64,000 nt of DNA, from contig JAMLGZ010000001.1 in the NCBI GenBank assembly GCA_023957385.1, positions 434,001-498,000 of the forward strand, read 5' to 3'. Position 1 is the stretch's first letter, and each line of letters begins with the position of its first letter. The position numbers and the translations under genes are program-made. The notes below the pieces were generated by a model, which saw nothing but the letters and a program-made list of their open reading frames with translations, was not told the origin of the DNA and did no database searches. Source of the stretch: Brumimicrobium sp. Lineage in GTDB: Bacteria; Bacteroidota; Bacteroidia; Flavobacteriales_D; Crocinitomicaceae. Shown here piece by piece: positions 24,760-34,059 of the stretch.

Positions 24760-26714
24760 TGTCGGCAAGGATACCTCCACATATCGTAGATGAAATTATG
24801 AATACCGCCCGTATTGAGGAGGTAATTGGAGAGTATGTACAATTAAAGAAGTCGGGTTCGAATTATAAAGGATTAAGTCCTTTTACAGATGAAAAAACGC
24901 CTTCTTTCATGGTGAGTCCTGCCAAGCAGATTTTCAAATGTTTTTCAACAGGGAAAGGGGGTACTGTTGTTTCTTTTTTAATGGAAATTGAGCAATTTAG
25001 TTATCCCGAAGCTCTCAGATGGCTTGCAGATAAATACAATATCCAACTGCCTGAAGAGAAGCCGTTATCAGAAGAAGAATTGCAAGAATTAACTGAAAGG
25101 GAGAGCTTGCAAATCATCAACACCTTTGCGCGAGATTATTTTGTAGAGGCTATGAATAATACTTCGGAAGGAAAGACAGTGGGCTATTCATATTTTAAAG
25201 AGAGGGGATTTACTCCACAAACCATCGAAAAGTTCCAATTGGGATATTGCCCACAGGAAGAAAAATCATTTACCGAAACAGCTCTTGAAAAGGGCTACAA
25301 ATTGACTTATTTAGAGCAGTTGGGTCTTACAAAATCTAAAGAAGATAGACATTTTGATTTCTTTAGTAGTCGCGTGATATTCCCCATTCATTCTGTTTCA
25401 GGGAAAGTACTTGGTTTTGGTGGAAGAACTCTTCGAACAGATAAAAATGTAGCTAAATATTTCAATTCTCCAGAAAGTATTCTTTATGATAAGAGTAGAA
25501 CTTTGTATGGAATTTATTTTGCTAAAAATGAAATTCTTAAACAAGATAATTGCTTTTTAGTTGAAGGTTATACGGATGTAATTAGCTTATCTCAGGCAGG
25601 TGTAGAAAACGTAGTGTCTAGTAGTGGTACTTCTCTAACCATCGGTCAGATAAAGTTAATACAACGATATACCAATAATATTACTGTTTTGTATGATAGT
25701 GATGCAGCTGGTATTAAAGCCTCTTTCCGAGGAATTGATATGCTTTTAGAAGCAGGATTAAATGTAAAGGTTCTACTATTTCCAGAAGGGGATGATCCTG
25801 ATTCTTTTTCTAAACGAGTAAGTAAAGATGAACTGCACACATATTTAAAGGAAAATCAACAAGATTTTGTGGGTTTTAAAACAGAGATATTACTTAAAGA
25901 AGCAAATAATGATCCTTTACAGAAAGCAAATCTTATCAAAGAAATTGTTAGTTCCATAGCCTTGATTCCTGATGCTATTACACGTTCTGTATATCTCAAA
26001 GAAACAGCAGCTAATTTTGATTTTCAGGAGCAAACACTCCTGAATGAATTGAATAAAATCAGAAGAACCAATGCAGATAAAGAGGCTGGAAATACTGCAA
26101 TTCCTACGGAAGGACTGATTTCTCATCCATCTAAAAAAACCACTTTGGATAGTGAGAACTTTCGTAGAGACTTCCTTGCTCAAGAGAAAGATGTGATTCG
26201 TTTGTTGGTGTTGTATGGCAGTAGAGCTATAGAGTTGCAAGATGATGGAAAAGAGAATACAGACATGAGCGTGTCAGAGTTAATTATTAATGAAATAGAA
26301 CGAGATCAACTCTATTTTGAAAATCCGTTATTCCAAGAAATTTACAGTCAATGTAGAGAAGGAATTGCTGAAAATATTTTCTATGAATCTCAACATTTTC
26401 TACGTAGTTCCAATCAAAAAATAGTACAATTTATTACGGATATTTTATCTACTCAATATGAGGTGAGTGGTAAGTGGTTTTCTAAATACAACATCGATAT
26501 CACTACAGAAATCCATTTGTTAGCACAAGCTGTTAAAGAATCTCTTTATCTATTTAAGAATGCACATATCCTACGTCGCATTGAAGAAATACAGGATCTA
26601 CTTAAGGAACATGCGTCTGATGAAGAAAAAACGAGAGATTTACTTGTAGAACTAATAAAATTGGAAAAGATACGTGGTGCTTTTGCCCAGCAATTAAACA
26701 GGATAATTTTATAA
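24759..26714 (+). CDS. dnaG: DNA primase DnaG with a degenerate zinc-binding domain
   Basis: A 651-residue primase that makes RNA primers at the replication fork. Residues 1-100 correspond to the CHC2 zinc-binding domain, but three of the four ligands are replaced: Ser40, Thr43 and Thr64 occupy the Cys, His and Cys positions, leaving only Cys61 (GLSPFTDEKTPSF ... FKCFSTGKGG). The catalytic TOPRIM core is intact: LVEGYTDVISL near 270, then VLYDSDAAGIKA and EGDDPDSF. The C-terminal ~200 residues are helical and should contact the DnaB helicase. I recall similar ligand loss in other Flavobacteriia, so the domain probably folds without zinc. It is encoded one base into the MORN lipoprotein stop. 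Confidence 0.94.
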   Translation: MSARIPPHIVDEIMNTARIEEVIGEYVQLKKSGSNYKGLSPFTDEKTPSFMVSPAKQIFKCFSTGKGGTVVSFLMEIEQFSYPEALRWLADKYNIQLPEEKPLSEEELQELTERESLQIINTFARDYFVEAMNNTSEGKTVGYSYFKERGFTPQTIEKFQLGYCPQEEKSFTETALEKGYKLTYLEQLGLTKSKEDRHFDFFSSRVIFPIHSVSGKVLGFGGRTLRTDKNVAKYFNSPESILYDKSRTLYGIYFAKNEILKQDNCFLVEGYTDVISLSQAGVENVVSSSGTSLTIGQIKLIQRYTNNITVLYDSDAAGIKASFRGIDMLLEAGLNVKVLLFPEGDDPDSFSKRVSKDELHTYLKENQQDFVGFKTEILLKEANNDPLQKANLIKEIVSSIALIPDAITRSVYLKETAANFDFQEQTLLNELNKIRRTNADKEAGNTAIPTEGLISHPSKKTTLDSENFRRDFLAQEKDVIRLLVLYGSRAIELQDDGKENTDMSVSELIINEIERDQLYFENPLFQEIYSQCREGIAENIFYESQHFLRSSNQKIVQFITDILSTQYEVSGKWFSKYNIDITTEIHLLAQAVKESLYLFKNAHILRRIEEIQDLLKEHASDEEKTRDLLVELIKLEKIRGAFAQQLNRIIL

Positions 26715-26715
26715 T

Positions 26716-28236
26716 TTACTTGTTTAGTTTCTCCTGTAATTGTTGTACTTCCTCTTTTAATTCATTGATTATTTCTTGCTGTTCTTGAATAGCCTTTGTA
26801 AGTATAACAACCATTTTACTATAGTCTATGGCCCATGTTTCTTTATCTTCATCAACAGGTTTGCTCACCATCTCAGGGAATATATCATAGACTTCTTGTG
26901 CTAAGAATCCAAAATCTTTTCTCGTATCTAAATCCACAAATTGAATATTCCCCTTTTCATCAAATTCTCTACTTAGCAGTGTATAATTGTAGGTTTTTAC
27001 TTGCATTATTTTCTCTAAAGTAGAGGCAAGAGGTTGGATATTTGTCTTACTTCGTTGGTCACTTATTGTGAAATTTCCATAAGCATAAATACCATCTAAT
27101 TGTATATATGCTAATAATTGTTCGTTCCCGCTTGTATTATAATTTCTAAAATAAAAACCTCTATCATTTGCGCCGTTAGCCGATGTTTGCCCATTAGAAG
27201 TTGTATTCCATAAGTCCACCCCACTAGATCCAGGAGAGCGATTCATACCAATAGCTAATGCTCCCACTCCTGTGTTAAAATTATGTCCAGGCATTCCATT
27301 ATTTCCAATATTATTAGGGTCACAATTGAAATTTCCAAAATATGCAAATCCCCCCGTAACTGAGAATTTAATAAATGGGTTGTCAGAATAAGTTGGATCA
27401 GTCGTATTGATATTTATTGAATTCACACGCACGTTTCCATTACTTTTTATTCTCATCTTCTCAGTGAAATTATTTGCATTATTGGTGTAAAAACTGAGAT
27501 ATCCCGATACTTGATGTGCGGAGGAAACCATCTCCAAATAACTTTCAATAGAAGCAGTTTTTCGTAAATCAGTATCTGTTCCTATTGCGCCAGCAGCTGC
27601 AAAATTAATTACTCCTTGACGGCTATTATTAGCAATATTCATTCCTGTAAGATTTAATGCGGCAAAGTCATTTATTGTATTTCCCCAGTCATTGATATGA
27701 AGTAAAGAAGGAGAACTTCCTGGATTATAATTTGCTGTAAATGTTGTTCCCATTCCGATTCTAAGACCATTAGAACCATCTGACTTAATGCGCATTTTTT
27801 CGTAACCATTTGCTACAAATGTAACATCTTGATTATCTGTTGTCCCTATAAAGTTATTATCAGCAGGAGTATTTAATGGACTGGAAGAAGGTGTTGTTCC
27901 GATATTTCCATGAAGTAGCCATGATTTTTCCGTTTGAAATCGTACCCATACATTATTCGATCCATCCCAATAATAATAGCCCGGTGTTACATCGTTGGCA
28001 GTAGCTAGATTATATACTAATAGGCTATTAGCAGGACTCGACACAGGAGATGCTGAAGTTGTTTGTACTAAATTAATACGAGGGATAAGAACCCCTCTAT
28101 TATTACTAGTATTAGCATCTATATCTAGCAATGCTGAATTATCTGGTGTGGCACCCGTTTCATTAATCCCTACATTTTGCCCAAAACATAGGAATATTGT
28201 AGTAAGAGAGCAAGTGATTAGTATTAACTTTCTCAT
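26716..28236 (-). CDS. Secreted protein with C-terminal peptidase S74 intramolecular chaperone domain
   Basis: A 506-residue protein. After a signal peptide (LILITCSLTTIFLCFGQ) comes NVGINETGATPDNSALLDID, a motif common in Bacteroidota fibre-like proteins, then a long glycine/asparagine-rich region resembling phage tail fibres (KMRIKSDGSNG). The last ~115 residues are an S74 domain: SDQRSKTNIQ with the Ser/Lys dyad, DFGFLAQEV, and a terminal coiled coil (EIINELKEEVQQLQEKLNK). S74 domains trimerise fibres and then cut themselves off. No T9SS tail is present. I chose ATG 28234-28236 over the TTG two codons upstream. It converges on dnaG with a one-base gap. Confidence 0.82.
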   Translation of the reverse strand: MRKLILITCSLTTIFLCFGQNVGINETGATPDNSALLDIDANTSNNRGVLIPRINLVQTTSASPVSSPANSLLVYNLATANDVTPGYYYWDGSNNVWVRFQTEKSWLLHGNIGTTPSSSPLNTPADNNFIGTTDNQDVTFVANGYEKMRIKSDGSNGLRIGMGTTFTANYNPGSSPSLLHINDWGNTINDFAALNLTGMNIANNSRQGVINFAAAGAIGTDTDLRKTASIESYLEMVSSAHQVSGYLSFYTNNANNFTEKMRIKSNGNVRVNSININTTDPTYSDNPFIKFSVTGGFAYFGNFNCDPNNIGNNGMPGHNFNTGVGALAIGMNRSPGSSGVDLWNTTSNGQTSANGANDRGFYFRNYNTSGNEQLLAYIQLDGIYAYGNFTISDQRSKTNIQPLASTLEKIMQVKTYNYTLLSREFDEKGNIQFVDLDTRKDFGFLAQEVYDIFPEMVSKPVDEDKETWAIDYSKMVVILTKAIQEQQEIINELKEEVQQLQEKLNK

Positions 28237-28256
28237 AAGCAATGTGTTTATTTAAA

Positions 28257-28264
28257 CAAATATA
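28257..28264 (-). promoter_or_regulatory. -7 box for the S74-domain gene
   Basis: The minus strand reads TATATTTG, matching TAnnTTTG, 20 bases before the ATG at 28236. It lies in the 99-base divergent region shared with the subtilase gene. Confidence 0.5.
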
Positions 28265-28335
28265 TATAAAATATGAGTGAATGAATAGTAATAGTTTATA
28301 TATTTAGATAATTAATTATTGAAAACGAAGAGTTT

Positions 28336-30492
28336 ATGAGAACAATACTATTTTTTATCTTTTTAGTTCCAATTTGGATTTTTGCTCAAGGCCCTATTAT
28401 GTCTATAAAATCTCAGACAGATCTTGCGTACATTAAAAATAACAGTAGAAAAATATTAAGTGAAAATTTTGAAAGGAAATATGAATTACCTATTTCTAAT
28501 ATACATGGAGAATGGTATGTTTCATTTATTGGGAAAGTAAAATCAGATGTCGTACCCAATTACCCGGGAGTGATTATTGGAGAAGGAAAAGGGAAAATTA
28601 GAAGTGTAAGAATCAAATTGTTAGAACTAGATATTATCCCCCAACTCACAGTGCTTGAATACCTTGAAATAGCAGGAAAAATCAAACCTGATTTAGATAG
28701 AGTAAATTTTGATACAGGAGCAGATAGCGTTCATCGTGGACTCACACTTCCGCGTGCATATACTGGAAAAGATGTGATTATTGGATTGAATGATTGGGGT
28801 TTTGACTATACAAACCCGATGTTTTATGACACCTTACTTCAACAATCTAGAATTATTGGTGTATGGGATCAGTTTAAGAAATCAGGCCCAAATCCACAAG
28901 ATTATCCGTATGGTACAGAATATAGTACAACCGCTGATATCTTAACGGCTGAAACAGACACAACGAATCAATTAAATCATTCTACACACGGAACTCATAC
29001 TGCTGGTATTGCTGGTGGAAGTGGAGCAGGAGTTATCTCTACAGGGATGGCTTTTGAAGCACAATATCTATTTACAACGATTACCTTGGATGAAGCTTCC
29101 GCAATTGATTCGTGGTATTGGATGTATGATAAAGCGACCTTATTGAATAAGCATCTTGTGGTTAGTATGAGTTGGGGTTTATATCGTTTTGGAACACCAG
29201 ATGGAACTTCTCTTCTAAGTCAGGCTATTGAGGAATTGACAGATTTGGGAGTATTATTCGTTTGTTCAGCAGGAAATAACGGTAATGTAAACTTTCATAT
29301 AGAAAAAACATTTGCTAATGATGAAATCCAAACAAAAGTGGATTTCTATGACTATGCATTACAGGATAATATGTGGGGACAGAGTGTCCATGCGTGGGGT
29401 GAGATGGGACATAATTTTGAAATAAAGTTGGAAATTAGAAACCCTTATGGGGTAATATTTGCTACAACTCCTTATTTCTCCACCCAAATAGATGATTATG
29501 TGGTTGATACTATTGTGATAAATAGCGGAAATGATTCCATCTTCTTTAATATTGCTTCACAAACTGCTTTTCCACAGAATTTAAGACCCACTATGCGAAT
29601 TCGCGTGCAAAATAAGAATCCAAATATTCAGGTTATTCTGTATGTAAAGGCAACGGATGGTACGGTTCATTTGTGGAATCTGATAGAATTAAATACAGGA
29701 GGAGGAAATTGGGGAGTGGCATTTTCTTCTGTTGGACCTGGGTCTGTGATTGGAAATAAAGATTATGGAATTAGTGAACCTGCCTTAGCTACTGATTGTA
29801 TCACAGTGGCAGCACATTCTTCAGCGTATATTAGCCAAACTGGGAAATTAATCTTAGGTCAGAGAGCTAGTTTTTCCAGTATAGGACCAAGACTTGGAGG
29901 AGATATGAAACCAGATATATCAGCACCTGGAGTAAGTGTTTTGAGTTCCATTAATTCATATACAACAGATACATATTCAACTATTGCTTCAACAACATTT
30001 AATGGGAAAAACTATGATTTTGCAAAGTTTTCTGGCACCTCAATGTCCTGTCCTGCCGTTGCTGGTATATGTGCGCTGATTTGGGAGGCAAATCCTTATT
30101 TAAGTCCACGTGATATTAAACAAATCGTAATAGAAACAGCAAATCAAGATGAAAAAACAGGATATATTCCACCAGAAGGTGATGTGAAATGGGGACATGG
30201 GAAAATCAATGCCTTGAATGCTATTCGTGCTGCTATTAACTTTGTAGGATTAGAAGCATATGCTCCTTCAACCGAAGATTGGCATATATATCCTAATCCT
30301 GCCACGTCTATTCTTTATGTTTCAGGATTAGATAATTTGCAGGATGTAAAGCTCATTGATGTGAATGGGAGAATTATCCAATTAGATGCTAATAAAACCT
30401 CTTGGAATATGGAATCTTATAATAGTGGGGTTTATCTGTTTAGAGTGGTTTCAAATAATCGGGTTTATCAAAAAAAATTAATTCTTCAATAA
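28336..30492 (+). CDS. Secreted subtilisin-like serine protease (S8), T9SS substrate
   Basis: A 718-residue protease with signal peptide ILFFIFLVPIWIFAQ. The catalytic triad is Asp near 153 (IIGLNDWGFDYT), His near 217 (HGTHTAGIAGG) and Ser near 569 (FSGTSMSCPAVAG). A long insertion (about residues 335-460) between His and Ser forms a beta-rich domain, frequent in Bacteroidota subtilases. The last ~75 residues are a type A sorting domain (WHIYPNPATSILYV ... SGVYLFRVVSNNR). It should act on the surface or in the medium, degrading protein or processing other surface proteins. All catalytic residues are present. Substrate unknown. Confidence 0.93.
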   Translation: MRTILFFIFLVPIWIFAQGPIMSIKSQTDLAYIKNNSRKILSENFERKYELPISNIHGEWYVSFIGKVKSDVVPNYPGVIIGEGKGKIRSVRIKLLELDIIPQLTVLEYLEIAGKIKPDLDRVNFDTGADSVHRGLTLPRAYTGKDVIIGLNDWGFDYTNPMFYDTLLQQSRIIGVWDQFKKSGPNPQDYPYGTEYSTTADILTAETDTTNQLNHSTHGTHTAGIAGGSGAGVISTGMAFEAQYLFTTITLDEASAIDSWYWMYDKATLLNKHLVVSMSWGLYRFGTPDGTSLLSQAIEELTDLGVLFVCSAGNNGNVNFHIEKTFANDEIQTKVDFYDYALQDNMWGQSVHAWGEMGHNFEIKLEIRNPYGVIFATTPYFSTQIDDYVVDTIVINSGNDSIFFNIASQTAFPQNLRPTMRIRVQNKNPNIQVILYVKATDGTVHLWNLIELNTGGGNWGVAFSSVGPGSVIGNKDYGISEPALATDCITVAAHSSAYISQTGKLILGQRASFSSIGPRLGGDMKPDISAPGVSVLSSINSYTTDTYSTIASTTFNGKNYDFAKFSGTSMSCPAVAGICALIWEANPYLSPRDIKQIVIETANQDEKTGYIPPEGDVKWGHGKINALNAIRAAINFVGLEAYAPSTEDWHIYPNPATSILYVSGLDNLQDVKLIDVNGRIIQLDANKTSWNMESYNSGVYLFRVVSNNRVYQKKLILQ

Positions 30493-30548
30493 GTTGACAA
30501 TCAGCTTAAAAAAATTGTTAATTTTTCTTATAGTATTTTCTTTTCATA

Positions 30549-30556
30549 TACTTTTG
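30549..30556 (+). promoter_or_regulatory. -7 box of the Tyr/Trp-rich secreted protein
   Basis: TACTTTTG matches TAnnTTTG, 23 bases before the ATG at 30580. An out-of-frame ATG at 30570 precedes the true start and is followed by a similar A-rich stretch. Confidence 0.5.
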
Positions 30557-30579
30557 CTTAAATTAATAAATGAAAAAAA

Positions 30580-32013
30580 ATGAAAAAAAACCTACTTACT
30601 ATTCTTGGAGTTTTCGTATTAGCTTTTAACACACAAGTTACTGCACAATTTAATGTGAAGGCTATAGTAAATTCCGATTTCGATGGATATAAATTTATCC
30701 CTTCAGATTCTTTAACTTTCACATGGAGAAAGGGAGTATTAAATACAAATTTTGCACGTGATATTTTGAAGATGAATGGACATTATCCGATGTATTTATT
30801 AGAAGGATTTATTCCAACTCCATATAATGCATATTCTAGGTATAGTGATTCTTTGACAAAGACATTTCATTGGAATGAGATTTCATCTGAGTATTATACA
30901 GACATGTTAGAGAAAACAAATGTAGAATTTGATGCAAATGGTCGTGTTATCAACGTGGATTTAACTTATTATGATGTCCCTACTGATTCATGGATTTCCT
31001 ATGAATATGATGAGTATGCTTATGATGCCCAAGGGAATATTGTGTCTATCACGAACTACTATGGAAGCCCAGACCCATCCAATAATTATAGTTATACCTA
31101 TGATGCAAATGGAAATCTTACATCAGACGAACAGGCATATTATAGCGTGGGTAGTTGGGTAAATTATATGAAAAGAGACTATACATATGATGCTAGTAAT
31201 AATTTTACAGGTGAAAGAATTTATTATTGGGATAATGGAATTTCTGCGTGGCTTGAAGATTATGGTTATGATTATAAATATGATGCTAGTAATAGAATGA
31301 ATACTATGTTATCTTTAACTTATAATACGTTGAGTTTAGATTGGGAAATAACTGATTCAGCAACCGTTGTTTATAATACGCAAAATAAAGAGAAGGAATT
31401 TACATCCTTCTCTTGGAATGGTTCTTCTTGGGATCCTTATTACTCTCGAAGATATTCATATAATTCAGATGGAAATATACTTTCAGAATCAGAACAGCAT
31501 TGGGATAATGTGTATTGGATGTGGGTATATGATAACAAAAGAGAATATGTCTATTCAGGTAATAATTTAATTACTAATACATACTCTTACTGGGATAACG
31601 CTGAGATGGATTTTATCGATTTAGATCGATATGTATATAGTTATGAAGGGAATCGTATTAAAAAAATGACTTCTGAACGATGGAATGGTACAACTTGGAA
31701 ATCTTATTTTGGCGAGGATCAAACTGTATTTTACTACGATGGTAATACAACGGGAATTGATGAGCTATCTAAGAATGAATTTACTGTATATCCGAACCCT
31801 GCAACGGATAATATTCAGATTAAAATGGATAATAATATGATTTCCAGAGTAGAGATTCTAGATTTGAATGGAAGAGTAGTATTTAATAATCAAACACCGA
31901 TTAAAGCTTCTTCTATGACTATTCCAGTGAATCAATTGGAAGATGGAACTTACTTTGTAAAAGTGCAAAGTGGTGATCAAATAGGCACAAAGAAAATCAT
32001 AGTTAGAAAATAA
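30580..32013 (+). CDS. Secreted protein with YD-like repeats and T9SS sorting domain
   Basis: A 477-residue protein. A signal peptide (LLTILGVFVLAFNTQVTAQ) precedes a region of ~330 residues with at least six degenerate repeats rich in Tyr, Asp, Trp and Asn (YDAQGNIVSITNYYG, YDANGNLTSDEQAYY, YDASNNFTGERIYY), resembling YD/RHS-type strands although no core toxin domain is present. A type A sorting domain closes the protein (FTVYPNPATDNIQIKMD ... DGTYFVKVQSGDQIG). It is likely a surface or extracellular carbohydrate-binding or structural protein; function unknown. It follows the subtilase by 87 bases with its own promoter. Confidence 0.82.
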   Translation: MKKNLLTILGVFVLAFNTQVTAQFNVKAIVNSDFDGYKFIPSDSLTFTWRKGVLNTNFARDILKMNGHYPMYLLEGFIPTPYNAYSRYSDSLTKTFHWNEISSEYYTDMLEKTNVEFDANGRVINVDLTYYDVPTDSWISYEYDEYAYDAQGNIVSITNYYGSPDPSNNYSYTYDANGNLTSDEQAYYSVGSWVNYMKRDYTYDASNNFTGERIYYWDNGISAWLEDYGYDYKYDASNRMNTMLSLTYNTLSLDWEITDSATVVYNTQNKEKEFTSFSWNGSSWDPYYSRRYSYNSDGNILSESEQHWDNVYWMWVYDNKREYVYSGNNLITNTYSYWDNAEMDFIDLDRYVYSYEGNRIKKMTSERWNGTTWKSYFGEDQTVFYYDGNTTGIDELSKNEFTVYPNPATDNIQIKMDNNMISRVEILDLNGRVVFNNQTPIKASSMTIPVNQLEDGTYFVKVQSGDQIGTKKIIVRK

Positions 32014-32032
32014 AGAATTAATAATATAATAT

Positions 32033-32067
32033 AAACTGCGTTTCAGAAATGGAGCGCAGTTTTTTTA
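32033..32067 (+). terminator. Rho-independent terminator
   Basis: AAACTGCG (32033-32040) pairs with CGCAGTTT (32055-32062), followed by T to 32067. It lies 19 bases after the YD-like gene and reaches the stop codon of the convergent MgtC-type gene. Confidence 0.8.
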
Positions 32068-32739
32068 TTTATTCCAATTTATCTCCCGGATACCTTCTTC
32101 TTTTTGAATTTCCATTAAGATGGGTAAAATATTATCTAAATGAAATTCTTGAAATCTCACCTCAATTGTAATTTCTGTATCAGTTTTAATAAAATTAAAA
32201 TTAGATATGGGAAGTTCTTTATGCACCATTAACTTATTCATTAATTCTGCTGGGTTTTGATTGGGCTCGATTATTATTTTGATATATTTTTGCATAAAGA
32301 GTTGTGAAAATTTCTTTTCAATAGGTTGAAGCATAAATAAAATAACAATAGCAATAAGAGTAGTAGCGATTGCGGCAAAATATAGCCCTGCGCCCACAGC
32401 TAAGCCAATCGCTGCAACGGTCCACAACCCCGAAGCAGTTGTTAGTCCTCGAATTAAGCCCGATCTTAGAAAGATAATTGTTCCAGCTCCAAGAAAACCA
32501 ATCCCACTGACAACTTGTGCGGCTATCCTAGAGGGATCCAATGTGATTGATGGGTTACTAATAACATCAAAGAAACCATAACTGGAAACTATAAAGATGA
32601 GAGATGAGCCCAAACATACCATCATGTGTGTTCGCAGTCCTGCAGCCCAGTGCTTTCGTTCTCTTTCTAAACCGATAATTGCACCTAATAGGGCTGCCAA
32701 TCCCAAACGTAATAAAATTATTTCCCAGCTGATCATCAT
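32065..32739 (-). CDS. MgtC/SapB family membrane protein
   Basis: A 224-residue inner-membrane protein. The N-terminal 140 residues contain four or five membrane segments with the family signature LLGAIIGLERERKHWAAGLRTHMMV, followed by VSGIGFLGAGTIIF and GLTTASGLWTVAAIGLA. The C-terminal ~75 residues are a small soluble domain. MgtC-type proteins are linked to magnesium limitation and membrane potential in other bacteria; the housekeeping role of the SapB branch is unclear. Neither a magnesium riboswitch nor an mgtA gene is adjacent. Two in-frame ATGs (32739 and 32736) are equally possible. Confidence 0.9.
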   Translation of the reverse strand: MMISWEIILLRLGLAALLGAIIGLERERKHWAAGLRTHMMVCLGSSLIFIVSSYGFFDVISNPSITLDPSRIAAQVVSGIGFLGAGTIIFLRSGLIRGLTTASGLWTVAAIGLAVGAGLYFAAIATTLIAIVILFMLQPIEKKFSQLFMQKYIKIIIEPNQNPAELMNKLMVHKELPISNFNFIKTDTEITIEVRFQEFHLDNILPILMEIQKEEGIREINWNK

Positions 32740-32794
32740 CTTAGTTAAATCTTATGTTAGTACTAAATTACGATGTTATAAGAGAAATCCCAAA

Positions 32795-33916
32795 TTATGC
32801 TTTATGAATAAAGCGCATGATTTCAAAAGAAATATTTGTGAAGAGTAATTTTCCGTGAGCATTTCGCTCTACATTATAGTGGGCATCATTGAATAATTTA
32901 TTAAAGTCTAGCACATTATTTCCAGATATAAAACGAGCAAAATTTGCTAGAAAATCTTCCTCCTCTTTTGAAGAAAAAGTTTCTTGAGTAGGATTGTAAT
33001 TTTTCATAATACTCTGACGTACCATATACAAAGCATATCTTAAAAATTGTTTTTGCTCCTCACGTCCAAGAGTTGACATTCCCTCAGCCCAATTTAACAT
33101 AGGAATAACTTGTTTCTTGTATGAAACACGCATCAACTCCACAAAACGATTAAAATTACTATTTCCCGAACCATCATCTGTTTTGAGTAATTCTTCGGCT
33201 AATGTTAAGTTGCCTTCTGAACCTGCGGCGATACTTCTCAATAATTCAATATCGTAGTTTCCCTTAGTTTGTAAATAAGAAACAATCTCTTCTTCTTGGA
33301 TTGGTTTTATGCGAGCTATTTGTGTTCTGCTTAAGATAGTTGGGAGTATGGTTTCTTCAGATTCTGCCAACAGAATGAATATAGTATCACTAGGAGGTTC
33401 TTCGATGATTTTAAGAAGTTTATTGGCACAAGCTGTATTCATTTCTTCTGCAAACCAAATAACACTCACCCTATGTCCTCCCATAAAGGATTTAAGGGTC
33501 AATTTTTTAATAATCTCGGCACTCTGAGAAACTGAAATAACAGGTTTTCTCCCTTTATCGTCTGAGAGTGTAATCCAGTTATTTAAGGAGGAATTAGGTG
33601 CCGACAATATCATGTTCTTCCATTGAGGGAACTGTGGATCCGATGTTTTTGACTCAGCTTGAACTGTAGGGAAAGAAAAATGTACATCGGGATGCTCGAG
33701 TTGCTGAACTTTTTTACAATTATTACATTCGCCACAACTATCATGTTCTCCTTTATTTTCACACAGTATATATTGAATGAAGGCGAGAGCCATTGAGGTA
33801 CCTCCAAATCCCATATCTCCTACAAAAAGGTGTGCATGCGGAATTTTACCTGAACAAACATCAGTAATCAACTTTTCTTTTAAAAGTTTATTTCCAATAA
33901 TCTCCTTAAATTGCAT
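32795..33916 (-). CDS. holB: DNA polymerase III delta prime subunit
   Basis: A 373-residue clamp-loader subunit. The N-terminal AAA+-like domain has a zinc module with Cys52, Cys61, Cys64 and Cys67 (CGECNNCKK) and the motif ILKIIEEPP-like NKLLKIIEEPPSDTIFILLAE. The P-loop position reads GDMGFGGTS, without the Walker lysine, as expected for the non-ATP-binding delta prime subunit. The SRC motif equivalent appears in ILSRTQIARIKP. It acts in the cytoplasm with DnaX and delta to load the sliding clamp. It diverges from the coiled-coil protein gene at 34060. Confidence 0.9.
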   Translation of the reverse strand: MQFKEIIGNKLLKEKLITDVCSGKIPHAHLFVGDMGFGGTSMALAFIQYILCENKGEHDSCGECNNCKKVQQLEHPDVHFSFPTVQAESKTSDPQFPQWKNMILSAPNSSLNNWITLSDDKGRKPVISVSQSAEIIKKLTLKSFMGGHRVSVIWFAEEMNTACANKLLKIIEEPPSDTIFILLAESEETILPTILSRTQIARIKPIQEEEIVSYLQTKGNYDIELLRSIAAGSEGNLTLAEELLKTDDGSGNSNFNRFVELMRVSYKKQVIPMLNWAEGMSTLGREEQKQFLRYALYMVRQSIMKNYNPTQETFSSKEEEDFLANFARFISGNNVLDFNKLFNDAHYNVERNAHGKLLFTNISFEIMRFIHKA

Positions 33917-33968
33917 GAGCTAAAGGTAGCTATTTTTCGATTTTATATCATGAGAAATTTTTCTTTTT

Positions 33969-34013
33969 GTTAGAAAAACTTCTTCTAACTGATTTCACTC
34001 TAAAAAAAGAGTG
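33969..34013. repeat. Two tandem short hairpins between divergent genes
   Basis: GTTAGAA (33969-33975) pairs with TTCTAAC (33983-33989), and CACTCT pairs with AGAGTG just after it (about 33996-34013). Both sit upstream of the coiled-coil gene's -7 box in the region divergent from holB. They could be operators or form RNA hairpins, but no repeat unit is shared with another promoter here. Confidence 0.35.
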
Positions 34014-34032
34014 GTAATTTGCTTAAATTTTC

Positions 34033-34040
34033 TAAATTTG
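34033..34040 (+). promoter_or_regulatory. -7 box of the coiled-coil protein gene
   Basis: TAAATTTG matches TAnnTTTG, 19 bases before the ATG at 34060. Confidence 0.55.
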
Positions 34041-34059
34041 CTGTAGAAAAATTTAAGAA

